A stretch of 24,448 bases of DNA from Sphacelaria rigidula (GCA_964200075.2 CAXNAA020000203.1:1-24448); one strand, 5' to 3'; counted from the first letter of the stretch, positions 8,823 through 20,047 are shown. Numbers and translations are program-made. Notes: generated by a model from the sequence alone, not told the origin.

Positions 8823-9103
8823 GCCCTCTGAGGCTGGTTGACGAAACATAGCTGTGTATCTGGACGATGACCGGTCCGAGTTATCTTCCGCAGAGAAGAA
8901 ACAAGCCGAACCCTGTCCACCTTGCCGCTACCTCGCATCAATTCATGCTTACATCGTTCAGTGGACACCCGATACAATGAAAATTGCCCAGTCACCTTCA
9001 AGTGTTGTCTATCGGGGTTTACGTCTGAAAATGATTTCCATCGCTGGCACCGAGCGTGAGGTGTCCAACGTATCGCACGTCGAACCAATCCCTACACATG
9101 CAG
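8823..9103. other. No firm gene; an open frame of uncertain status
   Basis: A plus-strand frame from about 8854 to 9228 is open but lacks a true ATG at its start and matches nothing known. It cannot be joined in phase to the exon candidate at 9104 by an obvious intron. Confidence 0.3.
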
Positions 9104-9413
9104 GACGAGGCACTGCCGGAGCTGTCACCCAGGGGAGGGGCCCGTCTCTCACGACGATCTCGAAGCATGTCACCTACATCCACGAAGAGACCCTCGGCGA
9201 CAGATTTCCTCTCGCCGATGCAACCTGATTCCAGGGGTGCGGGCATCGGAACACGCAACAGCCTTTTGATGCGTCCAGACGCAAAAGACTCGGACCCAAC
9301 AATGACTGGCAGTCAGTATGACGCAGCTGCGTCGGCAGGGAAGGGGGAGCGTGGGCACAGAAATTGCGTGACGGGGCGGAAGGACGGGAGGAGTACGCTT
9401 GATACACGATGCC
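9104..9413 (+). CDS. Putative internal exon of an unrecognised Ser/Arg-rich protein
   Basis: This segment follows an acceptor-like CTACACATGCAG and ends at a strong donor, GTGAGT (9414). The frame beginning GAC GAG GCA CTG is open throughout. It is rich in Ser, Arg, Pro and Asp, with LSRRSRSMSPTSTKRPS and SATDFLSPMQPDS, as in disordered regulatory proteins. It leaves the codon in phase 1, which fits all the candidate acceptors of the exon candidate at 10225-10665. That second segment has a similar LSRRSCSPSR motif. No domain is recognised and no function is proposed. Chance open frames of this size do occur here, so confidence is low. Confidence 0.3.
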
Positions 9414-10224
9414 GTGAGTCAGAGAGATTGCCTGATGGAAACGCCGGGCGCAGCACCGACCATTTGCCCCAGCCTAAGTGAGGGATTTTATAGCGCAAAG
9501 ACAGAACCATGAAAGTGACATGTACGTCGCTCGACGTAACGTGAGGAAATTCAACTGTACTTGCAGCAAGACGAGAAGTGTCTTGGCCGGGTGTGGTATA
9601 TCCAATTTCGGTGCTCCACTCGAGTGCGGTGATGGATGAGCTTTTGCCAGCTTAATGCTGATAACTCACTCTTTAGTTTCGTGGGGGGGCAAGGCTGTCG
9701 CCCGAAGAAGAGGTTGGTAGGTTGAGTAGATTATGTGTCGGTGCGAAACTCCATCGTGATGATGACCGGCCTTTTTCAGCACACGCTCTGATTCCGTGGG
9801 CAGACAGCATTGTCGTCTGAAAAAGAGGTCGGCATCGATGCTCTCACTGAAGCGGGTGGTCGTGGGACGCATCGATCGCAATATTTGAGAAGCTTATGTT
9901 TGGGTTGTTACATTGGCCCCTGCGACATTTTTTGCTCACGGTTGAGAGGGGCAGACTGTGGAATTAGCGGCAACCCTCCGTAGACGTATGGGTGTTGGTG
10001 GCGGCCAAAGTTGGCGCTGTACATGGCTTTACAATACGCCTGAAACGGAGGAGACATCAACACTATGTTTGTTTCCGTATATCTCCGAAGTTGGCAGTGC
10101 ATCTGACGAAGGATATGTAATAATTTAGCCTCAGGTATAAGTAAAATTATGATTTCCCGTCTCGTGTCGCATTGCGGTATTTCTGTGTTCGTGCCAAGAC
10201 AACATTGATGTTTTTGCAATTCAG
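9414..10224 (+). other. Possible intron between two exon candidates
   Basis: It begins GTGAGTCAGA and ends TTTTTGCAATTCAG, both acceptable splice borders. No gene or repeat was recognised inside. Later acceptors at 10241-10242 and 10265-10266 are in the same phase. Confidence 0.25.
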
Positions 10225-10665
10225 GTCATCTTTGTTGCACAGCAACGTTCGTGAGTCAGATTCCAGCCAGTTCGTTTTCGTATGTACCTATTTCAGCCAC
10301 AATGCTCAAGGATGAATCGACAAATCCGGGAATCGCTTTCCTTCGGGACTTGTCCCGCAGGTCGTGCTCCCCTTCGCGTACAAGGAAATCAGGAGGATCG
10401 TTGGGTGAAGACGCCAAACTCACGGGAAGATCGGTTTCCACACGCCGAGGCAGCAGCGGAAACCGAACTGAGGCGCAAAAACGCCCTAGTCGGCCTAGCC
10501 TGGAAGATTTGGCTGCTGTAACAAGGAGGGCCAGTCGGCACGCGGAACATGACCTGTACGCGATGGTGCAGGAATCCTCTGCGTCCGTCGTGCGTGGTGA
10601 TCGTGTGTGCGATGATGCGAAGCAAGCAGCAGGGAGAGCGGAAGGTGCTCTCTCCCGATCTAAAG
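10225..10665 (+). CDS. Putative exon of the same Ser/Arg-rich protein
   Basis: The frame is open from about 10209 to a donor-like AAAG/GTAAAAAG at 10666. It carries blocks such as NPGIAFLRDLSRRSCSPSR, RPSRPSLEDLAAVTRRASRH and AEHDLYAMVQESSAS. Composition is polar, Ser/Arg-rich and probably disordered. If splicing at the donor fails, the frame runs on to a stop at 10698-10700, ending in KKPNSCVLFV. Three AG acceptors (10224, 10242, 10266) all give phase 1, matching the upstream candidate. No homologous family is recognised. A downstream exon could not be placed. Confidence 0.35.
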
Positions 10666-11058
10666 GTAAAAAGCCTAATTCATGCGTCTTGTTCGTTTGA
10701 CAAAGTGGAATATTCTTGGTGCCGTACCCCAGAACCGCTGGAGGTTTCTGTGTGCCGGGGATGGGACGATTATCGCACACGGTTGTGTCCATACCTGCTG
10801 CACCTCTGAATCAGCCGCGTTCCATTCGAAATGTGTAGCAGAGATTGCGGACATCTACATTTTGTGAATGTCCTTCGTGTTCGCTGAGTAGCACGGTAGT
10901 CGGCACGAACGTGGGGTTTGAATACCTCCTCGCCTCGACGCCTAGTTAACTTCGAGCGTGGAGGGTGCGAACGCAAGACGTTTCGATACACTCGCCGTAT
11001 CTCGAGAAGAAATGTGTTCTCACAGAGTACGTACCTCCCCCCAGCGCAACGCCGTCAT
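10666..11058. other. No gene recognised
   Basis: A good acceptor-like CGTACCTCCCCCCAG ends near 11043 and a short open frame follows to 11204. That frame overlaps the SINE head, so it is probably not an exon. Confidence 0.35.
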
Positions 11059-11335
11059 GCGCTAGTCGCCTGACTGGCACATCTGACGCCTGGCAGGGTG
11101 GGAAGTTGAGGGATCGAATCCGCAGATGGTTTGTTTCTCTGAGAAGTCAAGTTGTTTGTCGTTGGAAGCGTGCGAGTGCGAATAGTAACGACATCTGGCG
11201 ATAGTCAACAGCGTGCGGGAGTAGTGGTCCAGTCCCCGGTACAAGCATGCCTGGTATTTGTCGGGGGAGAAAGAAGTTGAACCTGTGAGGCTACGTCCTT
11301 GTCCCAAAGACGGTGGGAGGGAGTAAACGTGCGAC
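11059..11335 (+). mobile_element. tRNA-derived SINE, copy S1
   Basis: The head has an A-box-like TCGCCTGACTGG (11066-11077) and a B-box GGATCGAATCC (11111-11121), 45 bases apart. It aligns with the copy at 23537 along its length: GCC, ACA-CTGA-GCC, GGAAG, GGG-TCGA, then GTTG-AA-CGTG-GA-TGCGA-TA, then GCGGGAGT, and a tail block near 11255-11335 with GTCCCAA-GAC and CGTG-GACA. The distance from head to tail block is 242 bases here and 254 in the other copy. Terminal duplications were not found. Confidence 0.75.
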
Positions 11336-11416
11336 AGGAATGAACATACCGGACCGGTCGGGAGTCACTGTCCCAAGGCTGTAGCTGAAATTTTCGACAC
11401 AATCTTCCTTACAATA

Positions 11417-11680
11417 CTAGCTCCGTCTGAAGTATTTAAGCTCCATGTGGGATATGGACGACCGCCTACGATACCCATCTGTGTGGATATATGGATATTC
11501 GGTGCATCTGAGGTATTCATCTGAGGCATTCATCTGAGGCATGAAAGCCGAGGTATTCATCTGAGGTATGGAAGCCGAGGTGTTATATCCATGCGGGACA
11601 TCTGTCTGGAACCTTGTCTCTACCTGAGACATTCATTCCGGACCTTGCGTATACCGGGGACGTTATTCTGGACCGCCCGT
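11417..11680. repeat. Degenerate short-period repeat with a 13 bp tandem core
   Basis: The core at 11505-11584 repeats CATCTGAGGTATT-type 13-mers (11505, 11518, 11531, 11558), mixed with a GAAGCCGAGGTRTT variant. The flanks carry looser versions such as CATCTGTGTGGATAT and CATCTGTCTGGAACC. Related CATCTGGGATAT words recur at 11990-12120, 12430-12670 and 17555-17680. Confidence 0.6.
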
Positions 11681-11984
11681 CTCTACCTATGTAGCGCGAA
11701 GGTTTGTCAGTTCCGCCAGTGTACCCTGCCCTATGCTCTACTTGCGCATATTGCACCCCGCTCTACCAGCGAACGCTAGCTGTAACGAATATCCTACACT
11801 ACACACTGCATGGCGTGGTAAATGTCCACTCTGAACTAGATATGCGAACACCGGCGCACGAGTTGCCCACGAGTCTTCTCAAGAGAGATGGATACGGATG
11901 GGGATTTGGGCTGAGATCGGTCTTTAAAAACACGTGCAGAGAAAGAAAAAAATAACCGATAAGCGAAAGTGCTCCCAGTAGGGG

Positions 11985-12130
11985 GCATGTTCGTGTCGGA
12001 CGACCACGTCCTACTGGAAGTCCTCGGACATCCCAGGGTCAGATGGATACTCCAGACGGATGTTCACGGCCTAGATGAAAGTTGTAGAGGAAAAATCATT
12101 TCCCAGACGAATATTCCAGGTGCGCGTCCC
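11985..12130. repeat. Degenerate CCAGACGGAT-type repeat
   Basis: Words such as CATCCCAG, CAGATGGATACTCCAGACGG and CCCAGACGAATATTCCAG recur with variable spacing. They are the inverse of the CATCTGGGATAT words elsewhere, so they appear to be the same family in opposite orientation. Confidence 0.4.
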
Positions 12131-12296
12131 ACGATGATCGATTGGTTATCGCACAGTACCTGATCCACTACGAATCTAGGCGTGGGCACAATACAGACGT
12201 ACGAAAGGCAAAATGGAACACTCACAAACGAACTCGAAGAGAGGAGAGAATGTGAAGAAAACCAGGGAACAAATAAATGCAGCAACGTGGGATTGA

Positions 12297-12312
12297 AAAC
12301 AACAACAAGAAT

Positions 12313-12355
<43 letters not shown>

Positions 12356-12357
12356 CC

Positions 12358-12413
<56 letters not shown>

Positions 12414-12414
12414 A
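12297..12414 (+). repeat. AAC microsatellite
   Basis: Near-perfect AAC trinucleotide repeat of about 39 units, with early AAGAAT variants and one ACC interruption near 12355. The long Thr, Val or Leu frames on either strand are artefacts. Confidence 0.95.
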
Positions 12415-12429
12415 AGGATCGTGGGATAA

Positions 12430-12670
12430 CTTAGATCGATATCCCATGGAGATCATCATACTCCAGATGTAGACGCACAATCCTCCAGGATATCCCGAGA
12501 CGATTCCCATATCGCAGATTGGGATTCTTCCACAGGAATATCGCTATCTCAGATGGAAATCTCGAGTAGGCCTCAGATCCTGGATACAAGTCCCGCATAG
12601 ATCTCCATTCGCCCAAGGGGTGTCTATCTGGGATATACCGGCATCCCAGATGGATCTATTCCCCAGGTGG
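12430..12670. repeat. Degenerate ATCCCAGATGG / CATCTGGGATAT repeat
   Basis: Both orientations of the word appear, for example CTATCTGGGATATACC and GCATCCCAGATGGATC near 12625-12660, with looser forms upstream. The period is irregular, about 20 bp, and the array is old. Confidence 0.4.
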
Positions 12671-14892
12671 AGCACACAAGATCATATAGGGCTCCCCACT
12701 TTGGCCGAACTAATGCAACGGTTCGTTTTGCTGCATCCGTCTTGCCGCGTGGTATGGAGGGCGTGTGGCTTCTTCTAGCGCCGTCCCGAACGTTGCTGAT
12801 GATACTGACTCTACGTTCTAACCTTCCCGGCGATAACGGTGACCACGACGGAGTGAACGGTAGCAGGCGGAATATTTCTGTTGCCTATCGAAGCAGGAAG
12901 TCTCACAATCGCTCTCTGGCGTCATATCCTGAGCTAGTGTACCAAACTCTACCCTCCGGATGAACAACCAGATTTGTATACGCCCGATGTCGATATCAGT
13001 CGCTGGTTTTGCGAGTTCTCAGGACTCCCTACAAATCTTTTTGACTACAGGCATTCTAATATTTCATGTCTTCGACCGGTGCAGTAGTCGATTGCATGGG
13101 GTCTATACTAGGAATCTGCCGTCCACGGGCTTTTCGACAACCGTGGCTCGGTCACTGACCTCGGTTTACGCTGTGTACCGTTCATTTTTGTCCCTACCGT
13201 TTGACTGTCCACCCCAGAAGCAGGAGGTGATGGTGGATTAAGTCCAAGAACGAGGCGGATGCGACCAATAGACTAGAAACTATTGTGGAACGAGTGCCGT
13301 CGCCGTCGAATACGTGTACGGCAATAGGAGGCAGCGAAAGCCTTGTGCGGTGAATGGACGAGAAGAGAGCGAGTGTTAACGGCAAATACACAACCTTACA
13401 TTATCAGCGCAGTAATATTCCTCGCATTCATTTGGCGGTTCGATCAATTTACATGCCTGAGTTTCGATGCAATCGACTTGGTAATTTCAAGCTGAAGGTA
13501 GTCGAGTTATGTAGTCGACGTTGGTGCAAGTGCAAAGCTTTGTCGGAGCGGGCGGCGACAACCCTTGGTGATACACATTCAACATGTATAAGTTGGAGAG
13601 AAGCACGAACACCCACACTTGTGAAATGCTACTTGCAGGACACAAAAAAGAAGGTTGACGCTATTGCAGCATTGTCCAAATCAAGGGAATTTGTCCACCT
13701 CTCCACAGCCGACCGTGGAGGAATGAACCTGACTGAGGATATTGTAGTAGCGGTACTGGGTACTAGCACAGTGCTGCGTCTTGGCGCCTGGTCAGAAAAT
13801 ATCGAAAAAGTGGAACATGCACGGTAGGGGGGTGCTGGTACTACACGTCTGGTTTGGGGAGAAGAGAAGGGTCGTTGTGATGCCTACAGGGCGTTATACA
13901 ATCACCTTGAGCTTCGAGCAACAGACCAAGGGTCAACGCCCCGTCCGTTCAACGAATAACGTAATGATGGATGCGTCAGCGCCGTGATGCATCGTACTGG
14001 TGAGCCATCGTGGGTTGGCGCTTCTATGCGGCTCACAGGATCCTGATGAACACACGCTTGTAGAAGAGCACTTGGGAGGTGATGAGACTCTGACTACGAG
14101 TGAATCAAATGAGTTGTCTTCCGTCAACTGTATCCTCAAGATGCGTGCGAAAGGAGGAAGTACCAGCACAGAGGCCTCCGTCGTCCTCACCAGGTTTTGA
14201 TAGGTAAATGACATCAACACGTGTACTCCTCGGTATCGCCGCAGATTCATCAACACCCCAATGCAGGATATTATTGCGTTTTATTTTATCATACAACGTA
14301 CACGGCACACGAGCCGCGTTCCCTCGTTCGATAGTCTCAATGTATAGTTGTCCCCCAGTCAGGAGCTATTGCCCCGATACACGCGCTGAGACGCGAGCAT
14401 TCCCTTTGCTGGATATCGCTTTCAACGACGCAACCGTAACTCTGGAATGTACCGTTACCCCCATTGCCTGCTGCACGTACACGTAAGACGAGGCCTTTAC
14501 TATTAATGTATGCACCAGGGCTGAACACACTGAGCTGCATCTCGTGTAGCAGTCACGGGAAACATGCCATGCCGTAATGCTTGCGCGTGTTGTCCGACAC
14601 ACGCCATAGGACAGAAACACGGCAAAGGGTACGTAATTACAAAACTCAGCACAACCAGGATCGATGCAGGGTGTGCACCCGTCCATCTCTTATGGACCCC
14701 AGCCGAAATATTGCGGCAATAGGTCAGGTTAAGCAGAACGTTAGCTGAATTATTTTACTAATCAAATTTCTGTTGAGTGGCTCCGAATCGTGTCTTCGTT
14801 GGATGCATGCAACGTCGGTGATGTACACGATGTAATATACCTCCCGTCGCGCACTCAAGCGGCAAACACTGGACATTAGGCAACAAAATTCT
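12671..14892. other. No gene recognised; one 157-codon frame
   Basis: An ATG-started plus-strand frame at 13354-13827 is the longest here. It has a Cys-rich CSRRWCKCK segment and a VHLSTADRGG segment but no family I recognise. It could be a chance frame or part of a degraded element. Shorter frames at 12667-12963, 14208-14486 and 14366-14686 look fortuitous. The 3' side of the minus-strand gene ends at 14893; no clear AATAAA signal was seen just beyond it. Confidence 0.3.
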
Positions 14893-15117
14893 TCACTTGT
14901 AAGAACGTTCTTCGTCCTCGTGACGGCGCCTTGTTTCTGTCTCTTTCCCTTCTACTCCCCCGTGCACTCCAGAACCCTTTTCTTCAGCAACAGCCGTGGG
15001 ATTCGTCGCGCCCGCCAGGCGCTTCTGCCTCAGCGATTTCTGGCCTTCTTTCTTCATTACACTAAAAAAACTGTCGTAGTCTGCCGATGCCAGCAAGCAC
15101 TTGATAAATAGCTGGAC
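14893..15117 (-). CDS. BART-domain (ARL2BP/CFAP36-like) gene, last exon
   Basis: This exon encodes the C-terminal end of the domain, VQLFIKCLLASADYDSFFSVM, followed by a Lys/Glu/Arg-rich tail ending RSYK and TGA at 14895-14893. The pattern LLASADYDSF followed by a hydrophobic residue and Met is the last helix of the BART fold in CFAP36/ARL2BP-type proteins, which bind ARL2/ARL3-type GTPases and are linked to cilia and microtubules. The acceptor is excellent: TTTTTCTGATTTTTCCACAA, then TATTTCAG at 15118-15125. Reading starts in phase 0. The upstream exons lie 5 kb away, at 20048-20147 and 20643-20804. At least one linking exon is still missing. The family call is secure for the exon set; the exact subfamily is not. 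Confidence 0.8.
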   Translation of the reverse strand, partial: VQLFIKCLLASADYDSFFSVMKKEGQKSLRQKRLAGATNPTAVAEEKGSGVHGGVEGKETETRRRHEDEERSYK

Positions 15118-17689
15118 CTGAAATATTGTGGAAAAATCAGAAAAAGCAGGCAAAGTGTTGATGGCGAAACTTTAAGCTTTCGATTACATCGTACAACAAG
15201 AAGACAAATCACCGAGCACCAGCTTTATCTGGACACTCAGGAAAGGGAGTGGGTTGAAACTGATATGATGCTCCCCGGGGTGAGTCTCGAATCGTACCAA
15301 GATCGGAGTCAGTGACGATCGTTCGAAAACGTTAGCTTGATAAGATACCGGTTCTCAACCCCACCGCAACACGCCCACCAAAGGCGATACCCCACGAGCA
15401 CCCCTTAACCATCGTTTATCCAGCGTGATATTCTGATCACCCACGGCATCAACTTGTCTTTATGCCGTTCTCCTCTACGTCAGATATGGAACCGAGAATA
15501 AACTTGAAGCCCACGAGTGTTCTCTCGCAGGTCTCTCCTTCGGGTAGGCTGGGGGAGGATCAGAACCTTTCACGGCTACACCTCCTAGATTGTGGCTTTA
15601 CAGTTGTGTAGAGGAAAACCCACCTCCAACACCTAGGCTTTTGTGGTGGGTCAAGCAAAAGCGACTGCAAGTTTTGGAATATTGTGAATGGTCACCGTAG
15701 AGCATGTGCTATATAGGGTAGAAATATCTCTCGTTCAAGGAAATAAAGGGTATTCATTGGCACATGACAGGTGGGGATAGGTTATCTCGCCTTTGGATCC
15801 TTGCTGCCCTGATGATCTCGGATAACTGTGTAAAATTCCCCGATCGTGCTTCTTTCCTTCTCTGCTAGCAGACGGTGCGGATATCAAAGGTAAACGCGTG
15901 AGCAGAATTGCAGAGGCACGGCAGTAGTGCTCAGAAGCGGCAATAGCTTCCAACCAGAAAATGAACGGCATGTATATTTTTGGAATCATGAAAATTCCTC
16001 GGTCCAAGAAGCTACAGACTACTCGCTTAAACTCGCTACCCGCGTTCTATATACCCAACACCCCAAACCCTTCCTCCGAGCTGGTGGGGACGGAGGCACT
16101 ACAGCCTATTAGGTCAACGTTTCACAATACAATCACAACGGTTTTCATCACCCTGTAACTTCTGGTGCCCTGATCCAGGGGGCGGGGAAATGACAGTATG
16201 TACACGTGTCACGCATCATGACTCGTCCAAAAACGTGAAGAAGACAGGTTTTCATACGCATGAGATTGATCAAGAATTGATTTGATTGAGTTACAGACTC
16301 TACCAACTTATCCTCGAGGGGTCCAGTCGTGCCAACAATATGGACGTACCCAAGGTAAGGCAAAGGGAAACAGTTGCGGAAATAAACTTGACCAAGGGAC
16401 ACACGAGGGAGAAATGTGGGACAAACAGAGTGTATCGATAAAAAATTAGAGACAAACCAATCAGAGGAGCAACAGAGAAGGAAAGGACAGGACGGAAGAA
16501 CAGGAACACGAACAGCCGATTCCGATCAAAATATTCGAAGTGGTCACAAAAAAAGAGGAAAAACTGAACAAATAACAAGATATGGTCGCCCCAAGCAACA
16601 TGAATTCCGGCCAGAATGACGTGCGGGAAAAGTTTGCCATGGAAGCTATTTGGGAAACGAATGACCTGGGCACGAACTGTCCATCACAGGCAGGCCCGGC
16701 ACGGGCGAGAAACACACACCACCGCAGTAGCAACTGAACAAGAAACGGGAGAAGGAGGGCGTACTCATTTGATTGCTTCCCTCAGAGACAGGGAAGGAGG
16801 GGGGGGGAGGAGGAAGAAGTGCAGAGAACGGATAATGATGGGGGAAAGACGATACAGATGACAAAGAAAAAATGAAACATGGGTAGAAACACAACCAGGG
16901 GCATTGTCGAGCTTGCGAGCCAAGGAGACAAGTCAAAAACCGATGAGATGAGACGGGTAAATCAGTTTCGTACCACCTCTGCCTCTCCCACTCAAAATAA
17001 GTGATAACGGGTCAGAAAGGCACATACCTAGCGTTTCCGTTACTGTAGCTGAAAAAACGCCAGCGAATGCAACCAAATAATCGAAAATCAAATCGGACAT
17101 CGTTGAGGGCTCGTACAAACATAACGATACAGACTTATGGGACAGAGGAAATATACTCTGGTCAGACTCATCGTGGTGCGTCCAACGCGAGTTTGTCGTC
17201 AACCCATGCGTAAAACAAAAATATGCACGGCAAGACAATCACTGTATCTGGACGCATCTAGACTCTTGCATTGGTTTACAGTATTGATATTTACCGCCGC
17301 CACCGCGGTGTCACTAGCTAGTGGCACACCAACCCCAAATAGGGCTGGAGATTGACGATTCGAGTCCTGGTTGATGCGGTTTTTCTTCGAGAAGTGTCTG
17401 TTTTGAGTCGTTAAGAATGTGGCGGCATCATGGGAAGAGACGTTTTTTCGAAAGCTGACGTGGTGCTGGAAACTGATCGTTCCCACGGCCATGTTTAATA
17501 TTAATAGCACAGGACCCATCCAAAAAGCATGTCACGCAAACGTTATTCATCTGCTACATCTATTTGGGATATACATCTGAAAAAGCTCCATTCGTACAAC
17601 CCATCGAGATCTCGCATGCATCTGGGATATCTGTCTGGGATGTTCAATCCACCTAGAGCATCCATCTGGAATGTTCCGCCCATTAGGTA
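15118..17689 (-). other. Large intron region of the BART gene, 3' part; no exon recognised
   Basis: This is probably intronic. Plus-strand purine-rich sequence covers about 16380-16870, including a run of nine or more G in GGAAGGAGGGGGGGGGAGG near 16800. Near 17301-17330 there is a perfect 10 bp palindrome (CACCGCGGTG) beside a 12 bp one (CACTAGCTAGTG). Degenerate CATCTGGGATAT words occur at 17555-17680. An exon of roughly 15 residues linking the domain halves should lie between here and 19880, but I could not identify it. Confidence 0.4.
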
Positions 17690-17842
17690 TGATGTCTCCG
17701 GTAGTGTTTGAGTGACAGTAGGTAGTCCACATGAAATTTGTGATTGGAAACATCCAGACAGATACCGAGGGAGACGTGGGCTGATCCCTCGACTTGAGAT
17801 TACGGATCCATCCCGAGACAGGGGAGGGGTCAAACGTGTGGC
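17690..17842 (+). mobile_element. SINE copy S3, 5'-truncated
   Basis: The sequence GTGGGCTGATCCCTCGACTT, then ACGGATCCATCCCGAGACAG and TCAAACGTG, aligns with the 3' blocks of the SINE copies ending at 11335 and 23830. Upstream similarity (GAAATTTGTGAT, CCAGAC, GATAC) extends to about 17690. The tRNA-like head expected near 17560 is absent. It lies antisense inside the BART gene intron. Confidence 0.6.
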
Positions 17843-19132
17843 GGGTAAAAACTGGTGGTGGAAGGGTTCTGTTCATGATTGTATCGCTCGACAAGAGAAA
17901 CCTACGTAATGCAGGAGGAGAGCGCGGGGCGCGCTCAAGCAAGCCGGCTGTTTCCCAACTAAAGGTGGGATCCATTCTGCTGGTTACCGTGTATTTGCGA
18001 TGCTCCATTACAGTACCGGAGAACGATTTTAGCCTCAACGTTCGAACTTGCGGTCTACCAAACGAGGGGAGCGGTGCCACGTGGCTGCTATATGGCCAGA
18101 AAAGCTGAGAGCACATACCACTATTGAGTATCGTTGTTGACGGGGCTATTTTTTCAAACTATTCAGACGTTTTCGAAAAAACAAAACGTAATCTTCGAAA
18201 ACTTGTGACAGCAGATGTCTCAACTAGGTCGAGGAATAAAACGATTCAAGACTGACTAGATATTACTCGGAAAATCCAGCGTTGGACTTGTCTTGGCGAC
18301 TCTTTTTTCAGAATCGGAAATTTTCCCGAGAAAGTAGGACAAATCTTTTCAACAAGTCCCATCAATAATGATCCTACGCAATGACGTGGATGAAGCACAT
18401 CAACTGAGATGCCAAAGCACTGTCATCTTTGGCATTTCTTTTGTCATGCAACAAGGTATTCTTGGGAGAGAAAAACATGCTGTCTACTGGTATCTCAAGT
18501 GTGTGTGTCCTAGCCATTATGGCGTCTCTTCCTACAGTACCGTGCGCCTGGCCGTCGGCGTTGCTTTCGTTTTCATGTGCTTGGCGGAGGTGCGGGGTTC
18601 TGGGTTTTGGGTATGCACGTTTGAGGTGATCGGTTTACACTGCATATGGGCCACGGGATGCTGGAGAACATTTGCACGCATTCAGGGCGCTGACAAAATA
18701 CTTTGCCACCATCCCTGCCGCCGCCCCAACCCCTCCCATTCAAACCGCAGTGTCAAACGTTGAGGGAGTTGGGATACTTTTTCGAGAGTACAGAGTCCCT
18801 TGGATGACGCGCAATGAGTCCGTCTTTGGTGGACCACTTGGCCGGTTCAACCGCGGTTGATTGCCGAAACGAGAGCTCTTCAATATAGAATCGCGTTGAT
18901 GTCCTGTGGACGGTGCGTAATGCATCTTTGAAAAAATTACAACATGCACGTTGATGAGGAATTCAAAACATAAACGCTGAAGCGATGAAGCGACCTGTTC
19001 GCGAGGTCAATCCGAGAAAATGATTCGACTGTCTGGCAAATTGATAGATGGGGTCCGTAAAGGTACTGGCATGAATCTGTGAACCAGAGCGGTGTCTTTT
19101 GTGCTCCTCCGCGAGGTCTATCCTGCTATCAA
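17843..19132. other. Intronic sequence, no exon recognised; one strong hairpin
   Basis: A stem GAGATGCCAAAG (18406-18417) pairs with CTTTGGCATTTC (18427-18438), 12 bp with one G-T pair, around a 9 base loop. Plus-strand frames at 18368-18763 and minus-strand frames at 17547-18116 show no family motif. Confidence 0.4.
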
Positions 19133-19804
19133 CACAGAATTTTACGAATTGGGGATGGATTCTTCATTGAGGATGAGAAACCCAGATAATTAAAATCTTC
19201 GTATCCACACCAAATCTTAGAAATATGGTTCAATTTCTTCATTTGCTGGTAGCTATTGACAATAACTACACGCCATGCAAAATTTGATTTCGATAACCGA
19301 AATGTTGGGGTCCTAGATGATTAAGCATTTGGGGGGAATTTCGGCGATCAGATCGGATCATCTGAATGCCCCCGAATTGTTTTTTCACTTAGGATCCCAA
19401 CATGTCGCTTATCAGGATCCAAATTCGTACGGCGTGTAGTAGTTGTCAATGGCTACCTGTAGGTCAAGGAATGGAACTATATTTCGAAGATTTGCTGTGG
19501 ATACAGGTGGGTACGAAGATTTTTATTCTGCGGGTTCCCATTCTCAATAAAAAACCCATCCCCAATTTGAAAAATCCCGTGAATATTGGACACCTAGAAT
19601 CCCCCACAATTGTTTTTTTACCGAGGACCCCGACATTTCGGTTCTCGAAATCCAAATTTGGATGGCGTGTAGTAGTTGTCAATAGCTACTAGCAAGTGCA
19701 GAAATTGAAGCATACTTCGAAGATTCGGTGTGGATACGAAGATTTTAATTCTCCGGGTTTTCATCCCCAATAAAAGATGCGTCCCCAATTTGTAAAATCC
19801 CGTG
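19133..19804. mobile_element. Foldback MITE copy 2 with a duplicated right arm
   Basis: The left end starts CACAGAATTTTACGAATTGG (19133). Two successive right arms end in the inverse sequence, CCAATTTGAAAAATCCCGTG (to 19581) and CCAATTTGTAAAATCCCGTG (to 19804). Each right arm contains GGCGTGTAGTAGTTGTCAAT and TTCGAAGATT, and each is the inverse of the left arm. The element is thus left-right-right, not a simple foldback. It is the same family as 6115-6524. It lies in the BART gene intron, ending about 80 bp from a candidate exon at 19883. No target duplication was recognised. Confidence 0.85.
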
Positions 19805-19882
19805 TTTACACTCGATGCGCTGGGCCTGTCAAACATGGATCAGGGCCTCCTCGCCTTGAAAGGAGCTGGTATATCATCTCAC

Positions 19883-19919
19883 GAATATCTTGTACCCGAA
19901 AGTTGAAACTTCTCCTTCG
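19883..19919 (-). CDS. Candidate short third exon of the BART gene
   Basis: On the minus strand a pyrimidine-rich acceptor, CTCTGACCTACCCCCAG, is followed by an open segment and a GTGAGA donor (GT at 19882-19881). Joined in phase 1 to the exon ending at 20048 it would add AKEKFQLSGTRYS after LEEFI. This is the position where BART proteins have a short variable loop and an aromatic residue. It leaves phase 2, so another exon is required before the phase 0 last exon. An alternative donor (GTACAAG) sits 13 bases upstream. This exon is tentative. Confidence 0.35.
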
Positions 19920-20047
19920 CTGGGGGTAGGTCAGAGGGGCAGGGGCAGATGTTCCCGTCTACTGATCCCCTTGCTCCACCCTACAGCTATGAGTACGCAC
20001 ATGATGATGTCCATTGCTATATAAATATAGCCTGACCAAAGCCTGAC

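Noticed and set aside
10256-10792. 178-codon minus-strand frame
   Set aside because: It is antisense to the better plus-strand exon candidate and shows no motif.
12064-12510. Long Thr, Val or Leu homopolymer frames on both strands
   Set aside because: These are translations of the AAC microsatellite.
17547-18116. 189-codon minus-strand frame as a gene
   Set aside because: It runs through the degenerate repeat and the SINE fragment, has no family motif and no supporting splice sites.
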